Assembly: GCF_004765605.1 (NCBI RefSeq)
Contig: NZ_SRLC01000001.1
Coordinates: 2,666,001-2,730,000, forward strand
Source of the DNA: Hymenobacter aquaticus
GTDB lineage: Bacteria; Bacteroidota; Bacteroidia; Cytophagales; Hymenobacteraceae
Direction: 5' to 3'
DNA: 64,000 bases
Within the stretch, counting starts at the first letter, position 1; every line of letters starts with the position of its first letter. Positions 25,832 to 34,846 of this stretch are shown here, piece by piece. The notes below the pieces were generated by a model, which saw nothing but the letters and a program-made list of their open reading frames with translations, was not told the DNA's origin and made no database searches. The position numbers were made by a program, and so were the translations under genes.

Positions 25832-26668
25832 CTACTTGGCGGCGCCGGCCAGCAGTCCGAACTCGCGCTGCAGAATCTGCTCGGCAATGGCCCGGCGGCC
25901 CCGCACGAAGTTGTCCGTGGCCGGGCCACCGTTGGCCGGTTCGGCATTCAGGGCGAAGAAGTAGGTGCGGCCCGCCTGCTCTACCCAGCCCACGAACCAG
26001 CCATTGTCGGCACCGCTTTGCATGGTCCAGCCAGTTTTGCCGCGCAGCACCCAGCCCGGCCCCCGGCCCAGCACCAGCAGGGCTTTGGTAATAGCCTGGC
26101 TCCGGGCCGATACCGGCAGCCGGCCTTGCTGCAAACGCCGCAGAAAGTCGATTTGCTCGAACTGGGTGATGCGCGACGAGCCGGCCAGCCAGAAAGTATC
26201 CACCGTGGCCGCCGTTACGTGCATGCGGCCGAAGCGCAGCCGGGGCAGCCACTGCCGGTAGCGGCCGGCCCCGACGCGGCGGGCCAGCTGCTGGTAGCAC
26301 GGCACGCACGACACGCGCAGGGCCTGGGCCACAGTCAAATCCTGGTTCCACTGCGGAAACGCGCGCCGCACCCCATCCCAGCGGAACACCTCGGCGGTAT
26401 CGGCTACCGCGCCGGTTTCGAGCCCGATCAGGGTGTTGGGAATCTTGAACGTGGAGGCGGGCAGAAAGCCCTGCCGGCACCGCGCCAGGTTGTAGGCCGT
26501 GTAAGCATTGGTGCCGGCGTCGAGCACCAGAAACGAGCCGCGCAGTCCGTAGGCGGCGAAATACGCCTGAAAATCCCGCTCCGTGATGCGCGGGGACCCG
26601 GCCGGCTTGGCCGCCAGCAGCGCCAGCAGCAGCGCCAGAAAACCAAAACGAAAAAGAGAGTAGCTCAT
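25832..26668 (-). CDS. Class D (OXA-type) beta-lactamase
   Basis: A 278-residue exported penicillin-interacting serine enzyme. Residues 1-20 are a signal peptide (FLALLLALLAA). The three class D motifs are present: S72-T-F-K75 in LPASTFKIPNTLIGLETG, S120-C-V122 in the SxV position, and K211-T-G213 in VLRGKTGW. The usual YGN triad is replaced by FGR (146-148), and W159-W160-like WLAG follows in the omega region, normal for the class. It would hydrolyse beta-lactams in the periplasm. No mobile element flanks it and base composition matches its neighbours, so it looks like a resident chromosomal gene. Confidence 0.93.
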   Translation of the reverse strand: MSYSLFRFGFLALLLALLAAKPAGSPRITERDFQAYFAAYGLRGSFLVLDAGTNAYTAYNLARCRQGFLPASTFKIPNTLIGLETGAVADTAEVFRWDGVRRAFPQWNQDLTVAQALRVSCVPCYQQLARRVGAGRYRQWLPRLRFGRMHVTAATVDTFWLAGSSRITQFEQIDFLRRLQQGRLPVSARSQAITKALLVLGRGPGWVLRGKTGWTMQSGADNGWFVGWVEQAGRTYFFALNAEPANGGPATDNFVRGRRAIAEQILQREFGLLAGAAK

Positions 26669-26956
26669 CAGATACCGCTAAAAGGAATGCCGCCCCGCGT
26701 CCGCCCGGGCCGCTGGCCGAAGAAAAAGTAGTTCGCCAATAATACGGCTTTGCGGGCAGCAGGGCGGGTTTGGCGGGGCGCGCGGCGGCCCGGCGGGTAG
26801 CCAAGTGGCAGAAACCGGGGCGGGGCATTCGGCCGAATAAGCGTACATTTGGTGGGCAGCCCCACCCCGCCACGGGCCAGCCGGACCAAACTCCCCCGGC
26901 CTGATTCGGGTATAAGGGCAGCGAAACTCACTTTTTCAAGCCTAACTTTTTTGATC

Positions 26957-27100
26957 ATGGCCACTACCAACCAAGCCGCCGAAAGCACCCAGACGGGCGC
27001 TGCCGACCAAACCGTAACTGCCCGGGAAGCCCTCCACCACCGCGTAAAGCAGGCGCAGGAGCGTCGTCGCCAGAAGCGCAAGCGCATCCACGCGCACTAG
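26957..27100 (+). CDS. Small basic hypothetical protein
   Basis: A 47-residue protein beginning MATTNQAAESTQTGAADQ and ending in a strongly basic helix (ALHHRVKQAQERRRQKRKRI). The ATG at 26957 is preferred because it opens a compact polar protein and is followed by its own terminator 34 bases after the stop. A nucleic-acid or ribosome contact is possible from charge, but nothing was recognised. Confidence is moderate because the gene is short. Confidence 0.55.
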   Translation: MATTNQAAESTQTGAADQTVTAREALHHRVKQAQERRRQKRKRIHAH

Positions 27101-27133
27101 TCGGCCCCGACTTCGCCTCTCAGCCCTGATGGT

Positions 27134-27157
27134 CCCCGCGGCCGTCGGGGCTTTTTT
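27134..27157 (+). terminator. Terminator after the small basic protein
   Basis: CCCCG pairs with CGGGG, extendable through CGGCCG, and is followed by CTTTTTT. It lies 34 bases after the stop codon at 27100. Confidence 0.75.
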
Positions 27158-27247
27158 GTGGGCGGCTGCGTGTTGCCTTCCGCAGCGGGCCGCCGTATTG
27201 CCAGGGCACCGGCCCGTGGGGCGGCCCCGGTTTTTCCAGCTTTTCCT

Positions 27248-27691
27248 ATGCGTAATCTGCTTCCGTTGCTGTTTCTGCCGGCTCTGGCCGGCTGCCACGA
27301 CCCAGCGCTGGTGCGCCTGCAGGTGGTCAACGACAGCCAGGAGCAGGCAGTAGCCATTGCCGTGCGCTGCGACGGGCGCCTGGTGTTCGACACGGTGGTG
27401 GCGCGCTACCGCACCACCGACGACCGGCTGAGCCGCTACCTGCGGCTGGCCCCGGGCCCGCACCGCCTGGCCGTGGAAGCCCGCGGGCAGCGCACCCACC
27501 TCGACACCCTGCTCAATACGGTTGGTACCAACGTGCTGGGCGTCACGTTCCGCTACGACTCGCTGCCGGCCCGGACCCGCACAACCTACTTTGCCGACGG
27601 GGCGGAAGGCGAAATTACCTTCCCCGCTTTTTACGTCCGGCGCTCCTTCCGCGTGTACCAGTTTCAGACCAGCCAGCCGCTTCGTCCGTAG
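27248..27691 (+). CDS. Hypothetical lipoprotein
   Basis: A 147-residue lipoprotein. The signal ends in lipobox LAGC with Cys16, in MRNLLPLLFLPALAGCHDPA. The mature part is beta-rich with an extracytoplasmic, Ig-like feel (LVRLQVVNDSQEQAVAIAVR, then HRLAVEARGQRTHLDTLLNT), but no family was recognised. The ATG at 27248 is the only start that leaves the signal at the N-terminus. The next lipoprotein gene starts 51 bases on. Confidence 0.65.
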   Translation: MRNLLPLLFLPALAGCHDPALVRLQVVNDSQEQAVAIAVRCDGRLVFDTVVARYRTTDDRLSRYLRLAPGPHRLAVEARGQRTHLDTLLNTVGTNVLGVTFRYDSLPARTRTTYFADGAEGEITFPAFYVRRSFRVYQFQTSQPLRP

Positions 27692-27742
27692 AAAAGCCCC
27701 CAGCCCGCATCCGGGACGAAATCTGCCGCCTTACTTTGCCGT

Positions 27743-28081
27743 ATGCTAAAAGCCCTTTCTTGCCTGCTCATCGGTGCCCTGTGCGCCACCAGCTGCCAGC
27801 AGACGCCTGGCAACGACACCTCCATGCTGCCAACCTCCGCCGAGACGATGACGGACACCGGCGCGGCCACCGCCGACGGGGCCCGCAGTGCCGTGCGCCG
27901 CTACGTGCAGGAGCTGCCCAACGGCAACCTGTTCGTGCTCGACTCGGCCACGGCCCTGGAAGTGGATGACCACTGGCAGGTGCTGGTGCCCCGCACCGAC
28001 TGGGCCGGCCGCATGCCCAACAAAGCCGGCTTCGAAGTCGACAAAAAGACCGGCGCGGTGAAGACCCTGATGGTGAAATAA
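27743..28081 (+). CDS. Hypothetical lipoprotein
   Basis: A 112-residue protein with a lipoprotein signal ending CATSC (Cys18). A Thr/Ala/Ser-rich linker leads into a small domain with LPNGNLFVLDSATALEVDDHWQVLVPRTDW and a C-terminus GAVKTLMVK. The function is unknown. A variant -7 box (TTACTTTG at 27731-27738) lies 5 bases before the ATG, suggesting a very short or absent leader. Confidence 0.68.
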   Translation: MLKALSCLLIGALCATSCQQTPGNDTSMLPTSAETMTDTGAATADGARSAVRRYVQELPNGNLFVLDSATALEVDDHWQVLVPRTDWAGRMPNKAGFEVDKKTGAVKTLMVK

Positions 28082-28118
28082 CCCGCCCGTACGACGAAGC
28101 TATTCAGGAAGTCGCTAG

Positions 28119-28267
28119 AACGTCATGTCGAACGAAGTGAGACATCTCGCGTGTAGTGGTAATCTAAGCCCCTCTCCTTTTTCGGACTCTGCGCATCAAG
28201 CAGATGCGGGTTGGGGTGAGGCGCAACGGCAGCACGCGAGATGTCTCACTTCGTTCGACATGACGTT
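28119..28267. repeat. Long inverted repeat, GTCATGTCGAAC family
   Basis: Two perfect 35-base arms (28119-28153 and 28233-28267) in inverse orientation around a 79-base spacer. The arms end in CTCGCGTG, the same end as the arms at 30265-30361, so they belong to one dispersed family. Confidence 0.85.
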
Positions 28268-28306
28268 CCCCTCTTCCTTTCTAAACAGCTTCGGCTTCAA
28301 CGCACG

Positions 28307-28342
28307 AAAAAAGCCCGAATCAATCTTGATTCGGGCTTTTTT
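28307..28342. terminator. Bidirectional terminator
   Basis: A perfect 17-base-pair stem (AAAAAAGCCCGAATCAA and its complement) with a 2-base loop, so that either strand ends in a T run. It lies 24 bases downstream of the T9SS gene stop on the minus strand. Confidence 0.9.
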
Positions 28343-28365
28343 ATGGTTCATAATACTCAAAACGC

Positions 28366-29721
28366 CTACTCCAGCACTACGCGGCGCGTCAGGGTGCCGG
28401 CGCGCAGCAGGTACACGCCCGGGGGCAGCTTTCCGGTGTTCAGGTGGATGGGCAGGCGGGCAGCGCCAGTTGGCAGCGCGTGGGTCAGCACCACCTGGCC
28501 CGTGCTGTTCAATAGCGTCAGCTGCTCGGCCCGCACCTCTTCGGGCAGCCGAACGGTCAGCACGCCGGCCGTGGCGGGGTTGGGGTACACCAGCAACCGC
28601 TCGGATAAAGCCGCCGCGCCGGCCGCCGCCGTGACGGTGCGGGTGCTGCGGTAGATGCCGCCGGCGAAGTTATTGCTAATGCCGCCCACCAGGCCCCCGG
28701 CCCAGCCGGTTTGGGCGTCCAGGAAGGCCACCGTGCCCCGGGGCGTGCCCTGGTCGAGCAGCGTCCAGGTCTGGCCGTAGTCGGTCGTGACGGACGAGCC
28801 GGGCGCGCGGGTGGTAAAGCCGGTGCTGACGAACGCGCCGGGGCTGCCCGGCACCCGGCACAGGCCGCTGGCGTACACGGGTCCGGTGGCCGTGAAGGGC
28901 GTCCAGGTCTGGCCCCCGTCGCGGGTGCGGCTCAGCGTGATGGTGCCGGTAGCGGCATCGTCGTAGAGAGCCAGGCCGTTGAGGGCATCACTGAAGGCCA
29001 GCTGCTTGACCTCGGGCAGGCGCGTGTTGGCCACCTGCCAGCTCAGGCCCCGATTGGTGGAGTAGAACATCCGGCCGTAGTCGGTGCCGAACCACACGCT
29101 GCTGCCCACGGCCGTGAGCAGGCCCACGCGGCCATATTCGCCGGTGATGGGCGCGGGCAGGCTGGCGGCCGGCACCCGGTTCCACTGCTGCCCGCCGTTG
29201 GTGGTAGTGTAGACCTCAAACGAGCCCCCGTTCGGGTCGCCCACGACCACGCCGTTGTCGAGGTCGAACATGTGCAAATCGTTGAGAAAGGCATCCGGGC
29301 CGGCAAAGGCGGCCGTGCTCTGGTAGGTCCAGCTCGTGCCCCCGTTGCGGCTGTAGAACACGTAGCCCCCACCCAGCCGGGAAAAGAAGGTTTCCTGGCT
29401 GTACACCCCGACCCAGACGTTGTTGGCATCCACGGCGCTGATACCGGCGTACCCGACCGACACGTTGCTGGGCGTCGCGTTGATGCCGCCGCGCACCCAG
29501 GTGGCACCCCCGTCGTTGGTGCGGCTGAAATTCCAGTAGCCGGCCCCCTGGGGTACCCCCATGCTGGTGGCAAATACCACCGTGGGGCTCACGATGCTCA
29601 GATCCTGCACGGTGGCCCGCTCCACGCCAAATTCAGCTTTTTGCTGCTGCCACTGGGCCTGGCCTGGCAGGCTGCAGCACCCGGCCAGCAGGGTAATAAT
29701 AAAGAGTCGAGGTAGTAGCAT
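28366..29721 (-). CDS. Secreted YCF48-like repeat protein with T9SS sorting domain
   Basis: A 451-residue exported protein. Residues 1-23 are a signal peptide (LLAGCCSLPGQA then Q). Residues 30-360 are repeated beta-propeller blades of the BNR/YCF48 type, recognisable by SxTNDGGATW, YSRNGGTSW, TTTNGGQQW, YSTNRGLSW, RTRDGGQTW and TTDYGQTW. The last 80 residues are a T9SS type A sorting domain: VYPNPATAGVLTV, LLNSTGQVV, GKLPPGVYLLRAG. It should be delivered to the cell surface; no enzymatic role is visible. It has its own promoter and terminator. Confidence 0.9.
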   Translation of the reverse strand: MLLPRLFIITLLAGCCSLPGQAQWQQQKAEFGVERATVQDLSIVSPTVVFATSMGVPQGAGYWNFSRTNDGGATWVRGGINATPSNVSVGYAGISAVDANNVWVGVYSQETFFSRLGGGYVFYSRNGGTSWTYQSTAAFAGPDAFLNDLHMFDLDNGVVVGDPNGGSFEVYTTTNGGQQWNRVPAASLPAPITGEYGRVGLLTAVGSSVWFGTDYGRMFYSTNRGLSWQVANTRLPEVKQLAFSDALNGLALYDDAATGTITLSRTRDGGQTWTPFTATGPVYASGLCRVPGSPGAFVSTGFTTRAPGSSVTTDYGQTWTLLDQGTPRGTVAFLDAQTGWAGGLVGGISNNFAGGIYRSTRTVTAAAGAAALSERLLVYPNPATAGVLTVRLPEEVRAEQLTLLNSTGQVVLTHALPTGAARLPIHLNTGKLPPGVYLLRAGTLTRRVVLE

Positions 29722-29755
29722 AGTGTACTGGTTAGTTGGGCAGTAGCGCCGCCGG

Positions 29756-29763
29756 CAAAGCTA
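29756..29763 (-). promoter_or_regulatory. -7 box for the YCF48-like gene
   Basis: On the minus strand this reads TAGCTTTG, an exact TAnnTTTG match, 34 bases upstream of the start codon at 29719-29721. Confidence 0.6.
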
Positions 29764-29799
29764 CGACTTTCCATTTTTGGGCCGGTAGTATTGCCCACG

Positions 29800-29832
29800 A
29801 AAAAGCCCGAACCAAACCTGATTCGGGCCTTT
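29800..29832 (-). terminator. Hairpin terminator of the small acidic protein gene
   Basis: AAAAGCCCGAA pairs with TTCGGGCCTTT with one imperfect position around a 10-base loop. It lies 21 bases downstream of the minus-strand stop at 29854 and yields a T-rich tail on that strand. Confidence 0.7.
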
Positions 29833-29853
29833 CTGCTGTTCGATTGAAGCAGC

Positions 29854-30120
29854 CTACTTTTTGTTGAGCTGGTCGCGGTGCTCCTGCTCAGCGTCGGGCT
29901 GGTTGCGGCGGTCGGCGTGGTCGTCGGTGCCGTTGATGAAGTCTTCGTCGCCCTTGGCCAGGCTGTGCAGGTGGCGGATTCCGTCGCCCATTGTTACGCC
30001 GGCTTCGGTGTCGATGGTGGGCGAGGTGGTGGCGGGGTCGATGGGGTTGGCGGCCGAAGCGCCGATGGCGCCGGTGGTATCGTCAGCTTTCTTATCGTCT
30101 TTCTTAGGGGAAGTAGCCAT
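29854..30120 (-). CDS. Small polar hypothetical protein
   Basis: An 88-residue protein, highly polar and probably disordered, starting MATSPKKDDKKADDTTGAIG. A middle part is Pro/Thr-rich and the C-terminus HADRRNQPDAEQEHRDQLNK is charged. There is no signal peptide or domain. The ATG at 30118-30120 is chosen; a longer frame to 30300 runs through a dispersed inverted repeat and is rejected. It has its own terminator. Composition recalls small stress-related hydrophilic proteins, but that is only a resemblance. Confidence 0.6.
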   Translation of the reverse strand: MATSPKKDDKKADDTTGAIGASAANPIDPATTSPTIDTEAGVTMGDGIRHLHSLAKGDEDFINGTDDHADRRNQPDAEQEHRDQLNKK

Positions 30121-30264
30121 GATTTCTGAGTGGTAAGCCGCCCCGGAAGGCAGCGGTTCGAAACGGGGGATGGCCAGGAGAAGCTGGCTGCTAAGTCTAT
30201 ACGCGGGGAAGCAGCCACGGTTTTTGGCGGAGCATCTCGCGTAGGGTCGTTGTTGGGCACGGAC

Positions 30265-30361
30265 CGTCATGCAGAGCGTAGCGAAGCATCTCGCGTGCAA
30301 TGGTAATCAGTTACTCTGGCAACATCAGCACGCGAGATGCTTCGCTACGCTCTGCATGACG
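30265..30361. repeat. Long inverted repeat, GCATCTCGCGTG family
   Basis: Two perfect 33-base arms (30265-30297, 30329-30361) in inverse orientation with a 31-base spacer. An extra half-copy (GCATCTCGCGTA) lies at 30232. It fills the gap of 380 bases before the oxidoreductase gene; the remainder of that gap shows nothing else. Confidence 0.85.
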
Positions 30362-30499
30362 TTCGAAAAGCAGCGCTATCCACATGCCTTGGCTCGGCCA
30401 TTGGCCGGGGAATTAGCTTAGCTGCTAACAACCCGCGTCGGTTCGGGGCGTAAGCTGACGGGGTACGCTCACGCCTTCCCTACCCCGCCACTATTCTCT

Positions 30500-31843
30500 A
30501 TGAACAACTTCCAACCCCAGCCCGCGCTGCCGCTGGCCGGCGACCCATCGCGCCGCAACTTTATTGCCCAAACCGGCCGCGGCCTGCTGGCCGTCGGCGT
30601 GGCCGGCACGCTCGGCGGGCTGCCCGCCGCCTCAGCCGCCGCTGCTACCGATCAGGCCTCAGACCTAGTGCTACAATCGGGCCCGACCGACGTGACGCTG
30701 CCCGAAATCAACGCCAGGACCGAGCCCAGGAGCAGCGGCGTGCCCAACCCCCAGCCCGTGGATCAGCGCGTGGGCTACGCCGTGGTGGGCCTGGGCCACC
30801 TCACCCTGGAAGAGCTGCTGCCGGCCCTCGCGCAGTGCAAGAAGTCGAAGCTGGTGGCCCTGGTCAGCGGCGACGCGGATAAGATGGGCAAGGTGGCCCG
30901 GCAGTACGGCATTGCGCCCCAGAACTGCTACTCGTACCAGACCTACGACAATCTGAAAGACAACCCCGCCGTGGAGGTTATCTACATCGTGCTGCCCAAC
31001 TCCATGCACGCCGAGTACACCATTCGCGGGGCCCGGGCCGGCAAACACATTCTCTGCGAGAAGCCCATGGCCAACTCCGTGAAGGAGTGCGAGCAGATGA
31101 TTGAGGCCTGCCAGAAAGCCGGCAAAAAGCTGATGATTGCCTACCGGATTCAGTACGAGCCCATGAACCGCAAGGTGCAGGAGATGGTGCGCGGCAACGC
31201 CTTCGGCAAAACCAAGATTATCGAGGCCACCAACACCCAGAACCAGGGCCCGCCCGACCAGTGGCGGCACAAAAAGGCCCTGGCCGGCGGCGGCGCCCTG
31301 CCCGACATCGGCCTGTACTGCCTGAACACCGTGCGCTTCCTGCTCGGCGAAGAGCCCACCGAAGTAGCGGCCCACCAGTACACCACCCCGGGCGACCCGC
31401 GCTTCACCGAGGTCGAGGAAAACATGCTCTTCACCCTGCGCTTTCCCAGCGGGGTGCTGGCCAACTGCGTCACGGGCTACGGCAGCTACACCTCCAAGCG
31501 CTACCGGGTGCAGGCCGAAACCGGCTGGATCCAGATGGACCCGGCCTTCAGCTACCACGGCCTGCGGCTGGAGCGGGCCCACGCCCCGGAAGGCACCCAG
31601 CAGCGCGAGCAGGTGGGCATTGCCGAGAAAAACCAGTTTGCCCTGGAAATGGACCACTTCTCCGACTGCGTGCGCCACAACCAGACGCCCTACACGCCCG
31701 GCGAGGAAGGCTTGCAGGACCAGCGCATCATGGAAGCCCTCTACCAGTCGGCCCGCAGCGGTGGCAAGCCCGTGAAGCTGAAGTCCGACACCAACAAGCT
31801 CGACGCCTTCCGCGGCACCCCGCCCACCGAGCACCAGAGCTAA
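30500..31843 (+). CDS. Gfo/Idh/MocA family oxidoreductase with Tat signal
   Basis: A 447-residue NAD(P)-dependent oxidoreductase similar to glucose-fructose oxidoreductase. A twin-arginine signal (DPSRRNFIAQTGRG, then a hydrophobic core to AASA) directs the folded, cofactor-loaded enzyme to the periplasm. The Rossmann domain starts VGYAVVGLGHLTLEELLPAL near residue 92. The catalytic-site motif CEKPMANS follows and the C-terminal domain begins near MIAYRIQYEPMNRKV. The substrate is unknown; sugars or sugar-related alcohols are usual for the family. It is a single gene, followed by a hairpin. Confidence 0.9.
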   Translation: MNNFQPQPALPLAGDPSRRNFIAQTGRGLLAVGVAGTLGGLPAASAAAATDQASDLVLQSGPTDVTLPEINARTEPRSSGVPNPQPVDQRVGYAVVGLGHLTLEELLPALAQCKKSKLVALVSGDADKMGKVARQYGIAPQNCYSYQTYDNLKDNPAVEVIYIVLPNSMHAEYTIRGARAGKHILCEKPMANSVKECEQMIEACQKAGKKLMIAYRIQYEPMNRKVQEMVRGNAFGKTKIIEATNTQNQGPPDQWRHKKALAGGGALPDIGLYCLNTVRFLLGEEPTEVAAHQYTTPGDPRFTEVEENMLFTLRFPSGVLANCVTGYGSYTSKRYRVQAETGWIQMDPAFSYHGLRLERAHAPEGTQQREQVGIAEKNQFALEMDHFSDCVRHNQTPYTPGEEGLQDQRIMEALYQSARSGGKPVKLKSDTNKLDAFRGTPPTEHQS

Positions 31844-31863
31844 GACCCCAGGATTCAGAGTCG

Positions 31864-31906
31864 GCCAACAGCCTCGCCGCCCAACCCGGGCAGCGGGGCT
31901 GTTGGC
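31864..31906 (+). terminator. Terminator of the oxidoreductase gene
   Basis: GCCAACAGCCTCGC pairs with GCGGGGCTGTTGGC (14 pairs, one T-G) and is followed by GTTTCTG. It lies 21 bases after the stop. Confidence 0.75.
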
Positions 31907-32026
31907 GTTTCTGCCGTCGGGGCCGGCCTTGTTCTATCGGCCCTGGCTCCGGTGTCACGCCGGCCAATAATCTGACTGGCAGTAAAATATCTGCGTCCAT
32001 TATACTTATCCTATATAGATGACACA

Positions 32027-32034
32027 TACCTTTG
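32027..32034 (+). promoter_or_regulatory. -7 box for the glycine-rich T9SS gene (TACCTTTG)
   Basis: An exact TAnnTTTG match in an AT-rich stretch, 53 bases before the ATG at 32087. No TTG partner was found at the usual spacing. Confidence 0.55.
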
Positions 32035-32086
32035 CCGGGAATGCTCTTCGCGAGCAACCTGCACTCCGACCTATTCCTACACCTTT

Positions 32087-34117
32087 ATGCACCTACAACG
32101 ACAGTTTTTACGCGTTGCCCTGACCGGCGTATTCGGCCTGGCCGCTACCCACCAGGCCGCCGCCCAGGCGGGCAAAAACGGGGCCCTGACGGTGAATACC
32201 ACCAACGTGGTAGTCAACGCCTACACGGCCCTCACGGCCGATGCCGCAGCCGGCGCTACCAGCCTGAGCGTGAGCAGCACCAGCGGCCTGAGCAACGGCG
32301 ACCTGGTGATGATTATCCAGATGCAGGGCGCCACGATTAACACCACCAATACCAGCAGCTACGGCACCATCACGGCCTACAACAACGCCGGCAACTACGA
32401 GCTGGCCGTGGTGCAGGGCCTTACCGCCACCTCCCTGGGCCTGAGCAAAGCCCTGAGCCGCAGCTATACCGCGGCCGGCAAAGTCCAGGTGGTGCGCGTT
32501 CCGCGCTATACCACGGTCACCATCAACAGCGGCGGCTCCATCACGGGCACCGCCTGGGACGGCACCACCGGCGGCGTGGTAGCCCTGGAGGCCAACGGCA
32601 CCACCACCATCAACGGCAGCATCGTGGCTTCCGGCCTGGGTTTCCGGGGCGGGGCCACGGCCAATAACGGCACCAGCAACAACGCCAACTACGTGGGCAC
32701 CGGCAATACCGGGGGCGAGAAAGGGGAAAGCATTGCCGGCTACGGTGCTTCCTACGCCGGCGGCAGCCGGGGCCGGGGTGCCCCGGCCAACGGCGGCGGC
32801 GGTGGCAACTCGGTGAATGCCGGCGGCGGCGGCGGGGCCAACGGGGGCGCGGTAGCCTCCTGGACCGGCACGGGCCGCCCCAGCACCTCCACTGCCGCCT
32901 GGAACTCGGCCTGGGCCCTGGAAACGCCCAGTCTGGCCGGCACTTCCTCCACCGGCGGCGGCCGGGGCGGCTACGGCGTATCCGATGACAACCTCGACGC
33001 CCTGACCGTGGGCCCCGATCAGCCCAGCTGGGGCCAGTACGGCCGCCCCAACACCGGCGGCTTCGGGGGCCGACCGCTCAACTACAGCACCGACCGCCTC
33101 TACCTGGGCGGCGGCGGCGGCACCGGCGACGGCAACACCAGCGTAGCCGGCCTCGGCGGGCGCGGCGGCGGGCTTATCTACCTGAGTGGGCCCAGCTTCG
33201 CGGGTACCGGCTCGGTGGTATCCAACGGCACGGCCGGCGGCACTTCGCAGGCCAACAACCCCTTTGCCGACGGGGCCGGCGGCGGGGGCGGCGGTGGCAC
33301 CATCATCGTCAACGCCAGCGTCAGCGTCGGCGCTATTACCCTGACGGCCGACGGGGGCGCGGGCGGCAACACCGAGAATACCGTGGACAAAGGCTACGGC
33401 CCCGGCGGCGGGGGCGGCGCGGGTTACGTTGGCCTGGCCTCGAGCAGCTTTAACGGCACCGCCATTGGGCTGCGCGGCGGGGCCAATGGCGTTTCCACCT
33501 CGCCCGGCCTCACCGAGTTTCCGCCCAACGGCGCCACCTTTGGGGGCAATAACAGCCTGGTCTTCCGCAGCTTCAGCGCCAGCCCTTTGCCCGTTACCTG
33601 GAAGAGCTTCACGGCCAGCCCGGAGGGCAACCGGGTGCGACTGGCCTGGGCCACGGCCACGGAGCTGCGCACGGCCTACTTCAGCCCCGAACGCAGCACC
33701 GACGGGCGCACGTTCAGCTCTTTCGGCCAGCCCATTCCCGCGGCCGGCTCCAGCCAGACCGAGCGCCGCTACACCAGCTACGACGAGGCCCCGGCGACCC
33801 AGCCGGTGTACTACCGCATCCGGCAGGTTGATACCGATGGCGCCACCAGCTACACGCCCGTGGTGGTAGTGCAGGCCCAGAGCGGCGCCGTGGCCCCCGC
33901 GTATCCGAACCCCGTGCGGCGCGGCCAACGCCTGCACACGGCGTACTCCGCCGGCACCACCCTCCTGCTCCACGACCTGCTGGGCCGGCAACTACCGCTG
34001 ATTACCGCACCGGCCGCCAATGGCACCCTCGACGTGGATACCCGCCGCCTCGCGGCCGGTCTGTATCTGCTGTCGGTACCGGGCGGCGCGGCCCAGCGCC
34101 TGGAGGTGCAGGAGTAG
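32087..34117 (+). CDS. Glycine-rich secreted protein with T9SS sorting domain
   Basis: A 676-residue exported protein. Residues 1-27 are a signal peptide (THQAAAQA). Residues 35-130 are a beta domain with SGLSNGDLVMIIQMQGA, a pattern common in large Bacteroidota surface proteins. Residues 150-490 are Gly/Asn/Ser-rich with many GGGGG runs, probably flexible or beta-helical. Residues 500-590 form a fibronectin-like module (LPVTWKSFTASPEGNRVRLAWATATE to YYRIRQVDTDG). The end is a T9SS type A sorting domain (AYPNPVRRGQRL, HDLLGRQL, LAAGLYLLSV). A surface adhesin or filament role is an inference. Confidence 0.85.
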   Translation: MHLQRQFLRVALTGVFGLAATHQAAAQAGKNGALTVNTTNVVVNAYTALTADAAAGATSLSVSSTSGLSNGDLVMIIQMQGATINTTNTSSYGTITAYNNAGNYELAVVQGLTATSLGLSKALSRSYTAAGKVQVVRVPRYTTVTINSGGSITGTAWDGTTGGVVALEANGTTTINGSIVASGLGFRGGATANNGTSNNANYVGTGNTGGEKGESIAGYGASYAGGSRGRGAPANGGGGGNSVNAGGGGGANGGAVASWTGTGRPSTSTAAWNSAWALETPSLAGTSSTGGGRGGYGVSDDNLDALTVGPDQPSWGQYGRPNTGGFGGRPLNYSTDRLYLGGGGGTGDGNTSVAGLGGRGGGLIYLSGPSFAGTGSVVSNGTAGGTSQANNPFADGAGGGGGGGTIIVNASVSVGAITLTADGGAGGNTENTVDKGYGPGGGGGAGYVGLASSSFNGTAIGLRGGANGVSTSPGLTEFPPNGATFGGNNSLVFRSFSASPLPVTWKSFTASPEGNRVRLAWATATELRTAYFSPERSTDGRTFSSFGQPIPAAGSSQTERRYTSYDEAPATQPVYYRIRQVDTDGATSYTPVVVVQAQSGAVAPAYPNPVRRGQRLHTAYSAGTTLLLHDLLGRQLPLITAPAANGTLDVDTRRLAAGLYLLSVPGGAAQRLEVQE

Positions 34118-34192
34118 CACCCGCCCGCCCAGGCAGCGGGCCGCCCGCGGGGCAAGCTGAGACTCCGCTTACGGCCTACCCGCCACTCACAC

Positions 34193-34247
34193 CAAAGCCC
34201 TTCGGAGCGCCCCGTCCCCCACGACGACGACGCTCCGAAGGGCTTTG
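34193..34247. terminator. Bidirectional terminator between convergent genes
   Basis: A perfect 17-base-pair stem (CAAAGCCCTTCGGAGCG and its complement) around a 21-base loop. It lies between the T9SS gene stop (34117) and the next minus-strand stop (34274). Confidence 0.82.
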
Positions 34248-34273
34248 TCTGTATAGCTTGCTTATCTGGTGGC

Positions 34274-34690
34274 TTATAGCGCCGCCCGGCGAGCCTCCAC
34301 CTCGGTTGTCAGGGTAGCGTTTTCCAGCAGCTGCTGGGCCAGGCAGTTCAGCTCGTAGCGGCGCTTAAACTGGGCCACGATGCCGCTGGTGCCGGTGGTC
34401 TGCTCCTGGCTCAGCACGTAGATGCGGTACTCCAGGCGCTTATGCTCCCGCTGGTTTCTCTTTTTCGTCGTTCCGTCGGCCATGTTGGCCAGCAGGGTCG
34501 TCAGGGAATTGTACTCGGCCAGGGCGCCGGTCAGCTCGGCGCTCTTCTCGGTGGCCCGGCCGGTGCCGACCAGCTGCAAGTGCTGGAGCTGCGTCTGGCG
34601 GAACAGCAGCTCGGCGCGCTCCTCGGCGGCCTCGGCCAGCACCAGGTCACAGTCGGCCACGGTGGTCAATAATTCGGTGGGGTAAGCCAT
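34274..34690 (-). CDS. Hypothetical helical protein
   Basis: A 138-residue protein that was not recognised. It is almost wholly helical by composition (AEAAEERAELLFRQTQLQHLQ, AELTGALAEYNSLTTLLANM), with a basic middle (TTKKRNQREHKRLEYRI). Coiled-coil pairing is likely. There is no signal peptide or membrane segment. The ATG at 34688-34690 is preferred over an upstream extension. It sits beside the hairpin-array island, but nothing links it functionally to the arrays. Confidence 0.5.
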   Translation of the reverse strand: MAYPTELLTTVADCDLVLAEAAEERAELLFRQTQLQHLQLVGTGRATEKSAELTGALAEYNSLTTLLANMADGTTKKRNQREHKRLEYRIYVLSQEQTTGTSGIVAQFKRRYELNCLAQQLLENATLTTEVEARRAAL

Positions 34691-34846
34691 GATAGTAGTA
34701 GGTAAATAAGGTGAATAATGCGCCGCGGCGTGGGGCTCCGCCAGCAGCCCTAAAACGCTGCGGCTCAACGCGAATTATATGACTGCCGACTTATTTATTT
34801 TTAGGCCCCGCCCGCAGCAAGTATTTCCGCCGCCCGCCTGTCTGCC

